Below, piece by piece: positions 15,770 to 25,037 of a stretch of 36,687 bases of DNA. Position 1 is the first letter of the stretch. The number at the start of each line of letters is the position of its first letter. Under the pieces are notes generated by a model. That model did not search any database and had not been told where the DNA came from. It saw only the letters and a list, made by a program, of their open reading frames with translations. The stretch covers positions 1-36,687 of the forward strand of contig CAJOLE010000010.1 of the NCBI GenBank assembly GCA_905235325.1. The letters run 5' to 3'. The translations under genes were made by a program, and so were the position numbers. The DNA comes from an uncultured Prevotella sp. (GTDB taxonomy: Bacteria > Bacteroidota > Bacteroidia > Bacteroidales > Bacteroidaceae).

Positions 15770-17308
15770 ATGGCACAAGAAGATGTTTTTAAGAAGATCG
15801 TAAGCCACTGCAAGGAGTACGGATTCGTGTTCCCGTCGAGTGAGATCTACGATGGTTTGGGCGCCGTCTACGACTACGGTCAGAACGGCGTTGAGTTGAA
15901 GAATAACATTAAGCAATACTGGTGGAAGGCCATGACGATGCTGCACGAGAACATCGTGGGTATCGACTCGGCCATCTTCATGCACCCCACGATATGGAAG
16001 GCCTCCGGCCACGTCGATGCCTTCAACGACCCCCTCATCGACAACCGCGACTCGAAGAAGCGCTATCGCGCCGATGTGCTCATCGAGGACCAGATTGCCA
16101 AGTACGACGAGAAGATCCAGAAGGAGGTTGAGAAGGCCCGCAAGCGTTTCAAGGAAGCCTTCAACGAGGAGCAGTTCCTGGCCACGAGCGAGCGCGTGAA
16201 GGAGAGCAAGGAGAAGCGTGACGCCCTCCATGCCCGCTACGCCGCCGCCATGCAGGGCCCTGACCTGGAGGAGCTGAAGCAGATTATCCTCGACGAGGAG
16301 ATTGTCTGCCCCATCAGCGGCACGCGCAACTGGACCGACGTGCGCCAGTTCAACCTGATGTTTGCCACCGAGATGGGCGCATCTGCCGACGGCTCGATGA
16401 AGGTCTACCTGCGCCCGGAGACGGCTCAGGGCATCTTCGTCAACTACCTCAACGTCCAGAAGACGGGCCGCATGAAGATTCCCTTCGGCATCGCCCAGAT
16501 AGGCAAGGCATTCCGCAACGAGATTGTAGCCCGCCAGTTCATCTTCCGTATGCGTGAGTTCGAGCAGATGGAGATGCAGTTCTTCGTGCAGCCTGGCACC
16601 GAGCTGGAGTGGTTCCCCCGGTGGAAGGAGCAGCGCATGAAGTGGCACCAGGCCCTGGGCTTCGGTGCCGAGAACTACCGCTTCCACGACCACGACAAGC
16701 TGGCCCACTACGCCAACGCCGCCACCGACATCGAGTTCAAGATGCCGTTCGGCTTCAAGGAGGTGGAAGGCATCCACTCGCGTACCAACTTCGACCTCAG
16801 CCAGCACGAGAAGTTCAGCGGCAAGTCGATCAAGTACTTCGACCCGCAGACCAACGAGAGCTACACGCCGTATGTCATCGAGACTTCGATCGGCGTCGAC
16901 CGTATGTTCCTCAGCATCATGTGCCACGCCTTTGCCGAGGAGAAGTTGGAGAATGGCGAGACGCGCACCGTGCTCCGTCTGCCCGCCGCCCTGGCTCCCG
17001 TGAAGTGCGCCGTTATGCCGCTCGTCAGGAAGGACGGACTGCCCGAGAAGGCCCGCGAGATTATCGACCAGCTGAAGTATCACTTTGCCTGCCAGTACGA
17101 CGAGAAGGACAGCATCGGCAAGCGCTACCGCCGCCAGGACGCCATTGGCACGCCCTACTGCGTCACCGTCGACCACGACACGCTCAACGATGGCTGCGTC
17201 ACCCTGCGTTTCCGCGACACCATGGAGCAGGAGCGCGTGCCCGTCAGCGAGCTGAACGGCATCATCGAGGATAAGGTGAGCATCGCCTCGCTGTTGAAGA
17301 AACTGTAG
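15770..17308 (+). CDS. glyS: Glycyl-tRNA synthetase (alpha2 type)
   Basis: The 512-residue class II synthetase charges tRNA-Gly. The N-terminus (KEYGFVFPSSEIYDGLGAVYDYG) is the glycine-specific motif. RPETAQGIFVNY, FRNEI and REFEQMEMQFFV form the motif 2 region, and ETSIGVDRMFLSIM is motif 3. An anticodon-binding domain follows from about residue 405. Length fits the dimeric eukaryote/archaea-like form used by Bacteroidota. The FKBP lipoprotein gene begins three bases after its stop. Confidence 0.96.
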   Translation: MAQEDVFKKIVSHCKEYGFVFPSSEIYDGLGAVYDYGQNGVELKNNIKQYWWKAMTMLHENIVGIDSAIFMHPTIWKASGHVDAFNDPLIDNRDSKKRYRADVLIEDQIAKYDEKIQKEVEKARKRFKEAFNEEQFLATSERVKESKEKRDALHARYAAAMQGPDLEELKQIILDEEIVCPISGTRNWTDVRQFNLMFATEMGASADGSMKVYLRPETAQGIFVNYLNVQKTGRMKIPFGIAQIGKAFRNEIVARQFIFRMREFEQMEMQFFVQPGTELEWFPRWKEQRMKWHQALGFGAENYRFHDHDKLAHYANAATDIEFKMPFGFKEVEGIHSRTNFDLSQHEKFSGKSIKYFDPQTNESYTPYVIETSIGVDRMFLSIMCHAFAEEKLENGETRTVLRLPAALAPVKCAVMPLVRKDGLPEKAREIIDQLKYHFACQYDEKDSIGKRYRRQDAIGTPYCVTVDHDTLNDGCVTLRFRDTMEQERVPVSELNGIIEDKVSIASLLKKL

Positions 17309-17311
17309 AGA

Positions 17312-17932
17312 ATGAATACCAAACAGCTATCTTGGTTCCTGATGTTGCTGCTGTTTGTAGGTGCAGCGACTTCGTGCTCTGAGTCTGACGGCGACGACAC
17401 AGACGAGTACGCCAACTGGCAGGTGCGCAACGAGACCTATTTCGCCACGCTCGAAGACTCACTGAGCCGTGGCGGCTCGGCCTGGAAGAAGGTAAAGAAC
17501 TTCACCAAGGACGAGAATACAACGACGGCCAACACCGACTATATATATGTTAAGGTGTTGGAGCAGGGCAGCGGCACCGCGAGTCCGACCTATACCGACC
17601 TTGTGCGCATCAGCTACCGCGGACGTCTTATTCCTACAGTCAACTATCCTCGGGGCTTCGTCTTTGACCAGACCTACACAGGAAATTACTCGCTGCAGAC
17701 CACGGGCGTTATCAGCAGCCAGATCAGCTACCTCTGCGATGGGGTGGCCACCGCCCTGCAGCATATGCACAACGGCGACCGCTGGCTTGTCTACATCCCC
17801 TACCAGCTTGGCTATGGCACAACCAGCAACGACCTTGTCCCGGCCTATAGCGTGATGATTTTCGACCTGGTGCTGCTTGACTTTGTTCCCGAGGGCGAGG
17901 ACTTCGAGGAGTGGAGCAGCCGCCAGTGGTAG
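17312..17932 (+). CDS. FKBP-type peptidyl-prolyl isomerase lipoprotein
   Basis: The 206-residue lipoprotein (lipobox Cys22, AATSC) has an FKBP fold from about 75 to 195. Visible marks are TDLVRISYRGRL, FDQTY, DGVATALQHMHNGDRWLVYIPYQLGYG and the final YSVMIFDLVLLDF. It would catalyse proline isomerisation on exported proteins in the periplasm or at the outer membrane. It starts three bases after the glyS stop, so it is co-transcribed with it, and ends before a strong hairpin at 17955-17994. Confidence 0.9.
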   Translation: MNTKQLSWFLMLLLFVGAATSCSESDGDDTDEYANWQVRNETYFATLEDSLSRGGSAWKKVKNFTKDENTTTANTDYIYVKVLEQGSGTASPTYTDLVRISYRGRLIPTVNYPRGFVFDQTYTGNYSLQTTGVISSQISYLCDGVATALQHMHNGDRWLVYIPYQLGYGTTSNDLVPAYSVMIFDLVLLDFVPEGEDFEEWSSRQW

Positions 17933-17954
17933 TACCCTTTTTGAGCATTTTAGT

Positions 17955-17994
17955 AAAAAAATTCCCGAATACTGTACGGTATTCGGGAATTTTT
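17955..17994 (+). terminator. Intrinsic terminator after the FKBP gene
   Basis: A perfect 16-bp stem (17957-17972 with 17979-17994) with A/T runs on both sides ends the glyS-FKBP unit. It touches the -7 box of the next gene and covers the position of its -33 region. Confidence 0.88.
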
Positions 17995-17996
17995 GC

Positions 17997-18004
17997 TATC
18001 TTTG
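17997..18004 (+). promoter_or_regulatory. -7 box of the AAA/DUF4435 pair
   Basis: TATCTTTG lies two bases after the preceding terminator and 16 bases before the ATG at 18021. The -33 position falls in the terminator loop and stem, where no TTTG is visible. This suggests weak or conditional expression. Confidence 0.55.
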
Positions 18005-18020
18005 CCGAAAACTTAGAACT

Positions 18021-18827
18021 ATGCAGAAGTACGCGGACTATATCAAGCGAATAGAGATCGACGCCCTCTGGAGCGGCAAGAAGCACATCGTCTGGGAACT
18101 CTCGCCCCGCGTGAACATCCTCAGCGGTATCAATGGGGTGGGCAAGAGTACGATACTGAACAAGGTGGTGAAGGGCCTGACCACCGGCGGCGACTACGCC
18201 AGCCACATGCCCAAGGGCGTGAAGCTCGACGTAGAGCCCGAGGATGCCACGGGCATACGCTACGACGTGATACGCTCGCTCGACTCGCCCGTGCTCGACC
18301 TCGACACGATGGCTCATGTCGACACGCGCATCTCGTCGGCCCTCGACTTCCAGCTCTACCACCTTCAGCGCAAGTATCTCGACTATCAGGTGAACATCGG
18401 CAACCGCATCATCGACTGCCTGCAGCGGGGCGATACCGACGCCGCCCAGCGGCTCTCGCTGCGGAAGAAGCGCTTCCAGGACATCGTCGACGACCTGTTC
18501 GCCGAGACGGGCAAGAAGATTGTGCGCACCGAGAACGAGATACGCTTCTCGCAGATTGGCGAGGTGCTCGTGCCTTACCAGCTCAGCAGCGGCGAAAAGC
18601 AGATGCTCGCCATCCTGCTCACCGTGCTCGTCGAGGACGACCGGCACTACGTCCTCTTCATGGACGAGCCGGAGGTGTCGCTCCACATCGAGTGGCAGAA
18701 GCGGCTCATCGACCTCTGTCTGGAGCTGAACCCCAACGTGCAGATCATCCTTACCACCCACTCGCCCGCCGTCATCATGAACGGCTGGATGGACAGCGTC
18801 ACCGAGGTCACGGACATCACTTTGTGA
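18021..18827 (+). CDS. AAA/ABC-type ATPase paired with a DUF4435 protein (PARIS AriA-like)
   Basis: The 268-residue ATPase is of the OLD/RecF-like AAA group. Walker A is GINGVGKST (36-44, Lys42), the ABC signature is LSSGEKQ (188-194), Walker B is LFMDEPE (Asp215, Glu216) and the switch histidine is His247 in TTHSP. It lacks a long coiled coil and fused nuclease. Together with the DUF4435 gene 19 bases downstream it matches the AriA-AriB layout of PARIS defence, where the ATPase senses a phage trigger and controls the TOPRIM effector. It is smaller than I recall for AriA, so a distinct compact branch or a host-function pair is possible. It has its own promoter box. Confidence 0.87.
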   Translation: MQKYADYIKRIEIDALWSGKKHIVWELSPRVNILSGINGVGKSTILNKVVKGLTTGGDYASHMPKGVKLDVEPEDATGIRYDVIRSLDSPVLDLDTMAHVDTRISSALDFQLYHLQRKYLDYQVNIGNRIIDCLQRGDTDAAQRLSLRKKRFQDIVDDLFAETGKKIVRTENEIRFSQIGEVLVPYQLSSGEKQMLAILLTVLVEDDRHYVLFMDEPEVSLHIEWQKRLIDLCLELNPNVQIILTTHSPAVIMNGWMDSVTEVTDITL

Positions 18828-18846
18828 TTTACCATTTGCGACAGAC

Positions 18847-19848
18847 ATGAGCAACCGCCTGAAGGACAATATCAACAGCCGATACTTCGAGGCCGCCAAC
18901 GCCCTGAAGTCGAAGCAGTCGCGGCGCAGGATCGTAGCCTACGTCGAGGCTTACGACGACATCTACTTCTGGCGCACGGTGCTCAGCGAGTTTGAGGACG
19001 AACACCGCTACTTCGAAGTGATGCTGCCCTCGAAGGCCAGCCTGACGCGCGGCAAGAAGTCGGTGCTGATGAACTTCCTCGAGGGTGAGCCGCTGGGGCG
19101 CGACATGATTGCCTGCGTCGATGCCGACTACGACTATCTCATCCAGGGGCGAACGGCGCAGTCGAAGAAGGTGCTGGAGAGCCCCTACGTCTTCCATACC
19201 TATGTCTATGCCATCGAGAACTTCCAGTGCTATGCCCCCTCGCTCCACAACGTCTGCGTGTCGGTGACGCTCAACGACCACCGCATCTTCGACTTCCGCG
19301 ACTACTTCGCAAGCTTCAGCGAGGCCATCTTCCCCTTGCTCGTCTGGAGCGTCTTGCTCTACCGCAACGGCAACTACCCGAAGTTCTCCATCTCCGACTT
19401 CAACCGCATTGCCGACCCCGGCGGCTTCAACGTGCAGGACCCGGAGCCGTCGCTGGCCAACGTGAGGCGCAAGGTGGGGGTGAAGATCCGCGACCTGCAG
19501 CGGCTCTTCCCCGATGCCAAGGCCGAATACCTCGCACTGAAAAACGAGATGAAGACCCTCGGCATCACCCCGCAGACCACTTATCTCTACATCCAGGGCC
19601 ATCACCTCTTCGATGCCATCGTCGCCCCCGTCCTCACGAAGGTCTGCAACCTGCTGCGCCAGGAGCGCCAGAACGAGATCAGCCGCGCCAGGGCCCACAT
19701 GACGCAGAAGCGCAACGAGCTGTCGTGCTACGAGAACTCGCTCCAGGACGTCAAGACCATGCTCAAGAAGAATACGGGCTACATGGCGTCGGAACCCTTC
19801 CGCCGCCTACAGGACGACGTGCGCCGCTATCTCGACCAGTCGGCCTGA
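18847..19848 (+). CDS. DUF4435 TOPRIM-type protein (PARIS AriB-like)
   Basis: The 333-residue protein has an N-terminal DUF4435/TOPRIM domain. Glu34 in AYVEAYDDIYFW is the usual TOPRIM acid, and Asp92/Asp94/Asp96 in ACVDADYDYL give the DxD metal motif, so the catalytic set looks intact. The C-terminal part (about 200-333) is helical and charged and may bind the ATPase or nucleic acid. In PARIS, AriB is a TOPRIM nuclease reported to attack host tRNA once released. Here the role is inferred from pairing with the ATPase gene just upstream. It ends converging on trkH with about 100 bases between. Confidence 0.85.
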   Translation: MSNRLKDNINSRYFEAANALKSKQSRRRIVAYVEAYDDIYFWRTVLSEFEDEHRYFEVMLPSKASLTRGKKSVLMNFLEGEPLGRDMIACVDADYDYLIQGRTAQSKKVLESPYVFHTYVYAIENFQCYAPSLHNVCVSVTLNDHRIFDFRDYFASFSEAIFPLLVWSVLLYRNGNYPKFSISDFNRIADPGGFNVQDPEPSLANVRRKVGVKIRDLQRLFPDAKAEYLALKNEMKTLGITPQTTYLYIQGHHLFDAIVAPVLTKVCNLLRQERQNEISRARAHMTQKRNELSCYENSLQDVKTMLKKNTGYMASEPFRRLQDDVRRYLDQSA

Positions 19849-19949
19849 CCGCCCGTCATCAGTACGATGTGCCGGCAGCTGCTGATTCGGGGCTTGCCGC
19901 TTGTTTGAGCTTCAAGAGCAGGGATTCAACGGCCGGAAAAAATCTTGCG

Positions 19950-21407
19950 TCAGTTCTCCTTCCAGAACGTGCGGGTGAAGAGTACGAGGACGGTCATGAT
20001 TTCGAGACGGCCCATGAGCATCAGCAGGCAGAGCAGCCACTTGATGGCATCGGGGAGTACCGACCACGACAGCTCGGGGCCTATCTTCGTGGCCAGCGAG
20101 GGGCCGACGTTGCTGACGCAGCTCAGGGCGATGGTGGCCGCGTTCGTAATGTCGACGCCTGCCACAATCATGGCCGTGGCCGTGAAGAGCATCATGAGGA
20201 TGGCCAGCACGAAGAAGGCGAACAGCGCCACGAGCTTCGACTGCGGGATGCTCTGCCCGTTGATGCGCACGGGCAGCACGGCGTTGGGGTGGAGAATCTG
20301 CCTGAAGTTGTTGTGCACCACCTGCAGCAGCATATTGCCGCGGATGCACTTGAAGCCGCCGCTGGTGCTGCCCGCGCAGGCACCGAGGAACATGACGACG
20401 CCGAGGATGACCCACGTGATGTGGGGCCAGAGCCCCACCTCGTCGTTGAACATACCGGTGGTGGTCATGAACGACACCACCTGGAACAGCGCGTTGCGGA
20501 AAGCCTGTTCGAGCGGGTAGTCCATGCGGGTGAGCAGCAGGTACATGATCCACAGCGTGGCTCCCGCGACGACGACGATGTAGAGCCTGAACTCTGAGTT
20601 CTTCAGCAGGGCCGTGATGCGCAGCTTGAAGATGCTCATATATAATAAGGTGAAGTTGATGCCCGAGAGAAACTGGAACGCGATGGCGATGTAGTCGACC
20701 GAGGCCAGGTCGTAGTGCAATAGCCCGTCGTTGTGGATGGAGAAGCCGCCCGTGGCCGTGGTGGTCATCGAGTAGTTCAGCGCGTCGAACCAGTCGAGGC
20801 CGACGGCCCAGAACGACACGCCGCAGCCGATGGTGAGCAGCAGGTAGATTGACCATATCCACTTGGCCGACGTGCTCAGGCGCGGGTGCATCTTTGCCTT
20901 GATGGGGCCGGTGGCCTCGGCGGCGAACACCTTGACGCTGCCGCCGACGAGCGAGGGCAGGATGGCGATGGTGAAGAAGACGATTCCCAGTCCGCCGATC
21001 CACTGCATCAGCGAGCGCCAGAAGAGAATGCCGTGGGGCAGCAGCTCGACGTCGTCGAGGATGGTGGCGCCGGTGGTGGTGAAGCCCGACATCGTCTCGA
21101 AGAAGGCGTCGGTGAGGTTGGTGATGCTGCCGTGGATGAGGAAGGGCACCATGCCGAAGACCGAGAAGATGACCCAGACGGCGGTGACGACGACGTAGGC
21201 GTCGCGGCGGCTCAGCGTGTTCGCCGCGCCGCGTCCGAGGAAGAGGAAGAGGAATCCGAATCCGAAGGTCAGCAGCATCGACAGCAGGAAGGCCAGCACG
21301 TCGTCCTCATGGTGGAGGAAGGCCACGGCGAGGCACCATCCCATGAACAGGGCTTCGACGAAGAGCAGCGAGCCGATAATCTTGCTTATGATGCGGAAGT
21401 TAACCAT
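19950..21407 (-). CDS. trkH: Trk potassium uptake membrane subunit TrkH
   Basis: The 485-residue inner-membrane protein has four pore repeats whose selectivity-filter segments are visible as TTTGATIL, TTTATGGFS, TTTGMFND and CVSNVGPSL. It imports K+ under control of TrkA, encoded just upstream. The start at 21407 is chosen because the longer upstream frame runs through a non-coding octamer repeat and into trkA. Between the trkA stop and this ATG lie eleven 8-bp repeats. Confidence 0.95.
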   Translation of the reverse strand: MVNFRIISKIIGSLLFVEALFMGWCLAVAFLHHEDDVLAFLLSMLLTFGFGFLFLFLGRGAANTLSRRDAYVVVTAVWVIFSVFGMVPFLIHGSITNLTDAFFETMSGFTTTGATILDDVELLPHGILFWRSLMQWIGGLGIVFFTIAILPSLVGGSVKVFAAEATGPIKAKMHPRLSTSAKWIWSIYLLLTIGCGVSFWAVGLDWFDALNYSMTTTATGGFSIHNDGLLHYDLASVDYIAIAFQFLSGINFTLLYMSIFKLRITALLKNSEFRLYIVVVAGATLWIMYLLLTRMDYPLEQAFRNALFQVVSFMTTTGMFNDEVGLWPHITWVILGVVMFLGACAGSTSGGFKCIRGNMLLQVVHNNFRQILHPNAVLPVRINGQSIPQSKLVALFAFFVLAILMMLFTATAMIVAGVDITNAATIALSCVSNVGPSLATKIGPELSWSVLPDAIKWLLCLLMLMGRLEIMTVLVLFTRTFWKEN

Positions 21408-21410
21408 GAT

Positions 21411-21506
21411 TCGTTGTTTCGTTGTTTCGTTGTTTCGATGTTTCGATATTTCGATGTTTCGATGCTTCGATGTTTCGATGTTTCGATGTTTCGATGCTTC
21501 GGCTTC
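21411..21506 (-). repeat. Octamer repeat array between trkA and trkH
   Basis: Eleven phased octamers (21411-21498) plus a degenerate twelfth (to 21506) read TCGATGTT, TCGTTGTT or close variants on the plus strand. On the coding strand of trkH this is AACATCGA or AACAACGA, ending three bases before the ATG. The last unit touches the trkA stop codon. Confidence 0.9.
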
Positions 21507-22860
21507 AGAAGAGAGTCGTCTTCTTGAAGTATTTCTCGAGTTGCTTGAGCTTCTGCTCGTGGCAGAACACCATGACGGAGTCGCCGGCCTGGATCTGGCT
21601 GTTGCCGCTGACGAGCAGCCCCTGCCCCTTGCGCACCAGTCCGCCGATGGTGACGCCGGTGGGCAGCCCAAGGTCTTTCACCTGGTGCTTCGTCACCCGC
21701 GACCCTTCGGAGGCCACGAACTCGGCCACCTCGCTGTCGACGAGCATCAGCGAGCGCAGGTTGCGTACGTCGGCGTCGAGCATCTGCTGGTAGATGTAGC
21801 TGGCGGCGATGGTCATCTTGTTGATGATGGTGCCGATGTCGAGGCTCTCGGCCATCGAGACGTAGTCGAGGTTCTCGACCATGGCCACCGTCTTGCGCAC
21901 GCCGAGCTTCTTCGCCGTCAGGCAGGCCAGGATGTTGGTCTCGGCGTTGCCGGTCAGTGCCACGAAGGCCTGCGTGGTGCTTATGCCCTCCTCATTGAGC
22001 AGCCCCAGGTCGCGGCCGTCGCCGTGGATGACCATGGCGTCGCTCTCGGCCAGCAGCTGGTTCAGCTTCTCGCAGCGGTCGGCGTCCTTCTCAATGATCT
22101 TGACGTTCATGTAGTCGGGGATGGCCAGCGCGGCGCGCACGGAGGTCTTGCCGCCGCCCATGATGATGACGTTCTTCACGTCGGCGTAGTGCTCCTTGCC
22201 CACGATCTTGCGGATGTAGGGTATGTACTCCTTCGTGGTCATGAAGTAGGTGAGGTCGTTGAGCTTCAGCGTGTCGAGGCCGCCGGGGATGATGGTCTCG
22301 CCGTCGCGCTTGACGGCCACCACGTGGTAGGGGTCCTCGGGGCCGCAGAGGTCCTTCAGCGGCTGGTTCAGGATTTCGCAGCCCTCGCGCAGCTTGATGC
22401 CTAAGAGGACGAGGGCGCCGCCGTGGACGTCCCATCGCTGTCGCACCCACGACATCTTCAGGCCGTTGGTGATGTCGGTAGCCGCCAGCACTTCGGGGTA
22501 GATCATCGAGTCGATGCCCATCTGCTGGAAGAACTTCTGGTTGTGCGGCGCGAGGTATTCGTAGTTGTCGATGCGTGCCACCGTCTTCTTCGCGCCGAGG
22601 GCGTGTGCGATGACGCAGGCCGTGATGTTGGTGGTCTCCTCGGTGGTGACGCCTACGAAGAGGTCGGCCTTGTCGGCCCCGGCCTCCTTCAGTGCCCCGA
22701 TGCTGGTGGGCAGCGCGTTGTAGGTCATCACGTCGTACTCGGCGACACCCTCCAGGTGCTCCTCGTTGTCGTCGATGAGCACGCAGTTCTGGTGCTCGCC
22801 CGACAGCAGTTTCGACAGATGGGTGCCTACGGCTCCGGCTCCGGCAATGACTATCTTCAT
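21505..22860 (-). CDS. trkA: Trk potassium uptake regulatory protein TrkA
   Basis: The 451-residue peripheral protein has two RCK halves. The first NAD-binding Rossmann motif is GAGAVG (7-12) with the acidic end of strand 2 at VLIDDN, and the second is IIMGGGKTSV (about 232-241). Each half is followed by a C-terminal RCK_C lobe. It gates TrkH in response to nucleotide. The order dxs-trkA-trkH on one strand with repeat-filled gaps suggests one operon. Confidence 0.95.
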   Translation of the reverse strand: MKIVIAGAGAVGTHLSKLLSGEHQNCVLIDDNEEHLEGVAEYDVMTYNALPTSIGALKEAGADKADLFVGVTTEETTNITACVIAHALGAKKTVARIDNYEYLAPHNQKFFQQMGIDSMIYPEVLAATDITNGLKMSWVRQRWDVHGGALVLLGIKLREGCEILNQPLKDLCGPEDPYHVVAVKRDGETIIPGGLDTLKLNDLTYFMTTKEYIPYIRKIVGKEHYADVKNVIIMGGGKTSVRAALAIPDYMNVKIIEKDADRCEKLNQLLAESDAMVIHGDGRDLGLLNEEGISTTQAFVALTGNAETNILACLTAKKLGVRKTVAMVENLDYVSMAESLDIGTIINKMTIAASYIYQQMLDADVRNLRSLMLVDSEVAEFVASEGSRVTKHQVKDLGLPTGVTIGGLVRKGQGLLVSGNSQIQAGDSVMVFCHEQKLKQLEKYFKKTTLF

Positions 22861-22876
22861 GCTATTGTTGTTTTTT

Positions 22877-22940
22877 TCGATGTTTCGATATTCCGATGTT
22901 TCGATATTTCGGGCTTCCGGTGTTACGGGCTTTCGATTCC
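22877..22940 (-). repeat. Degenerate octamer repeat between dxs and trkA
   Basis: Eight phased octamers (TCGATGTT, TCGATATT, CCGATGTT, TCGATATT, then TCGGGCTT-type) precede the trkA ATG. The array extends into dxs, so the last six codons of dxs (from ATC GAA) and its stop are repeat-derived. Confidence 0.75.
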
Positions 22941-24800
22941 GGCCTTGATACCTTCGGCATCAAGGTGGCAGAGATGGTGAAGCTCGGCCACGGAACCGTG
23001 CTCGACGAAACGGTCGGTGGGCAGGCCGAGGCGGACGACGCGCGCAGGGTAGCCGTGGTCGGAGAGCCACTCCGCGACGGCGGAGCCGAGACCGCCGTCG
23101 CGGACACCGTTCTCGACTGTGACGACACGGCTGAAACGGCGGCCCACCTCGTGGAGGATGGCCTCGTCGAGGGGCTTCAGGAAGCGCATGTCGTACATGG
23201 CGGCTCCCGTCTCCCGGGCTGCCTTCAGCGCTTCGTTGCCGATGGGACCTATGCTGAGCACGGCTGTGCCGTCGCCGTCGTGCAGGCGGCGGCCGGTGCC
23301 CACCTCGACGGCCTGCAAGGGGCAGCGCCAGTCGTGGAGCACGCCGCCACCACGGGGGTAGCGTATGACGAACGGCCCCATGCCGTCGAGCTGTGCGGTG
23401 AACATCAGGCGGCGCAGCTCGTGCTCGTCCATCGGCGAGGCGATGGTCAGGTTGGGCACGGGGCGCAGTGCCGCAAGGTCGAAGGCACCGTGGTGGGTGG
23501 AACCGTCCTCGCCGACGAGTCCGGCGCGGTCGAAGCAGAAGACGACGTGCAGCCCCAGCAGGGCCACGTCGTGTATGATGTTGTCGTAGGCCCTCTGTGC
23601 GAAGGCCGAGTAGATGTTGCAGAAGGGAATGAGTCCGTCCTTGGCCATGCCGCCCGAGAAGGTGACGGCGTGGCCCTCGGCAATGCCCACGTCGAAGGTT
23701 CGCTCCGGCATCTCGCGCATCATGATGTTCATCGAGCAGCCCGAGGGCATGGCCGGCGTCACGCCTACAATCTTCGGGTTCTGGCGGGCCAGCTCCAGCA
23801 GCGTATGTCCGAACACGTCCTGATACTTCTGCGGCTTGTCGGGGTCGTTGTCAACCAGCCGCTCGCCCGTGTCGGGGTTGAACCGCCCCGGGGCGTGCCA
23901 GGTGGTGACGTCCTTCTCGGCCGGCGGGTAGCCGTGGCCTTTCTGCGTGTGGATGTGCAGCAGCTTCGGGCCCTTCATGTCCTTGATCTCGCGCAGAACG
24001 CGCACCAGCTCCCTGACGTCGTGGCCGTCGGTGGGTCCGAAGTAGCGTATGTTCATGCCCTCGAAGATGTTCTGCTGCTGCGAGAGGGCGCTCTTGATGG
24101 CGTTCGACAGGCGGATGAGCCCCTTGCGCCGGTCGTCGTTCATCATGCCCCGGCCGTGCAGCCACTGTCCGGCCTTGAAGCGCAGCGTGTTGTACGTCTT
24201 GTTGGTGTTGAGCCCCAGCAGGTATTGCTTCATGCCGCCCACGGAGCGGTCGATCGACATATTGTTGTCGTTGAGGATGATGAGCAGGTCGTTTGGCGAC
24301 GACGAGACGTTGTTAAGCCCCTCGAAGGCCAGCCCGCCCGACATGGCACCGTCGCCGATGACGGCCACCACCTTGCGGTCTTGCTGGGAAAGCTTTGCGG
24401 CTACGGCCATGCCGAGCGCTGCTGAGATGCTGTTCGAGGCGTGGCCGCAGGCGAACGTGTCGTACTCGCTCTCCTCGGGCGAGGGGAAGGGCCGCAGGCC
24501 GCCCAGCTTGCGGTTGGTGGCGAACAGATCGCGGCGGCCGGTCAGTATCTTGTGGCCGTAGGCCTGATGGCCCACGTCCCAGACGATGCGGTCGTTGGGC
24601 GTGTCGTAGACGTAGTGCAGGGCAACGGTCAGTTCCGTGACGCCGAGGCTCGAGGCCAGGTGTCCGGGGTTCACCGACAGTTCGCGGACGATGTCCTGCC
24701 GCAGCTCGTCGCAGACCTTCGGCAAGTCGTCAACGGTCAGGCGGCGCAGGTCTGCCGGATAGTCGATGCTTCTAAGCAGCCCTAATGTTTCTTTTTCCAT
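22923..24800 (-). CDS. dxs: 1-deoxy-D-xylulose-5-phosphate synthase
   Basis: The 625-residue TPP-dependent enzyme condenses pyruvate with glyceraldehyde 3-phosphate, the first step of the MEP isoprenoid route; it also feeds thiamine and pyridoxal synthesis. GHQAYGHK (77-84) and the TPP motif GDGAMSGG (149-156) to NDNNMSI (177-183) are intact. A transketolase pyrimidine-binding domain and a C-terminal domain follow. Length is normal. The promoter box lies seven bases upstream of the ATG, implying a very short or absent leader. Confidence 0.96.
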   Translation of the reverse strand: MEKETLGLLRSIDYPADLRRLTVDDLPKVCDELRQDIVRELSVNPGHLASSLGVTELTVALHYVYDTPNDRIVWDVGHQAYGHKILTGRRDLFATNRKLGGLRPFPSPEESEYDTFACGHASNSISAALGMAVAAKLSQQDRKVVAVIGDGAMSGGLAFEGLNNVSSSPNDLLIILNDNNMSIDRSVGGMKQYLLGLNTNKTYNTLRFKAGQWLHGRGMMNDDRRKGLIRLSNAIKSALSQQQNIFEGMNIRYFGPTDGHDVRELVRVLREIKDMKGPKLLHIHTQKGHGYPPAEKDVTTWHAPGRFNPDTGERLVDNDPDKPQKYQDVFGHTLLELARQNPKIVGVTPAMPSGCSMNIMMREMPERTFDVGIAEGHAVTFSGGMAKDGLIPFCNIYSAFAQRAYDNIIHDVALLGLHVVFCFDRAGLVGEDGSTHHGAFDLAALRPVPNLTIASPMDEHELRRLMFTAQLDGMGPFVIRYPRGGGVLHDWRCPLQAVEVGTGRRLHDGDGTAVLSIGPIGNEALKAARETGAAMYDMRFLKPLDEAILHEVGRRFSRVVTVENGVRDGGLGSAVAEWLSDHGYPARVVRLGLPTDRFVEHGSVAELHHLCHLDAEGIKAGIESP

Positions 24801-24807
24801 GCGGCTG

Positions 24808-24815
24808 CAAAGTTA
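24808..24815 (-). promoter_or_regulatory. -7 box of dxs
   Basis: The minus strand reads TAACTTTG then CAGCCGC and the ATG at 24800. The rest of the 24816-25029 gap is AT-rich with no gene seen. Confidence 0.6.
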
Positions 24816-25029
24816 CAACATTTTTCCGAGACAGCGCATCTTTTGCCAAGAATTTTCGCTCCTCGGAGCCGCTCACCGCGCTTGCATCTGAGGCGAAATT
24901 AAGCCACAAAGTGACTCTGAGCAGGCAAAAGAACAAGAAAAGAGCGTCTATAGGCACTGATTTCCAACTTTTCGGGGCAATTTTAGCACATTTTTATCCC
25001 GACTGACTCTGAATCTCAAAAATTTTGTC

Positions 25030-25037
25030 TAATTTTG
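25030..25037 (+). promoter_or_regulatory. -7 box of the LptF/G-like gene
   Basis: TAATTTTG followed by CAGCCCAG lies 11 bases before the ATG at 25049. No clear -33 TTTG is present. Confidence 0.55.

Noticed and set aside
21411..21506. N-terminal extension of TrkH through the octamer repeat
   Set aside because: The extension is low-complexity (repeated RNIETSKH-like residues), overlaps trkA, and TrkH starts naturally at MVNFRIISK.
22896..24425. A 509-residue plus-strand frame opposite dxs
   Set aside because: The opposite strand encodes Dxs with intact TPP motifs, and the plus frame begins in the octamer repeat.
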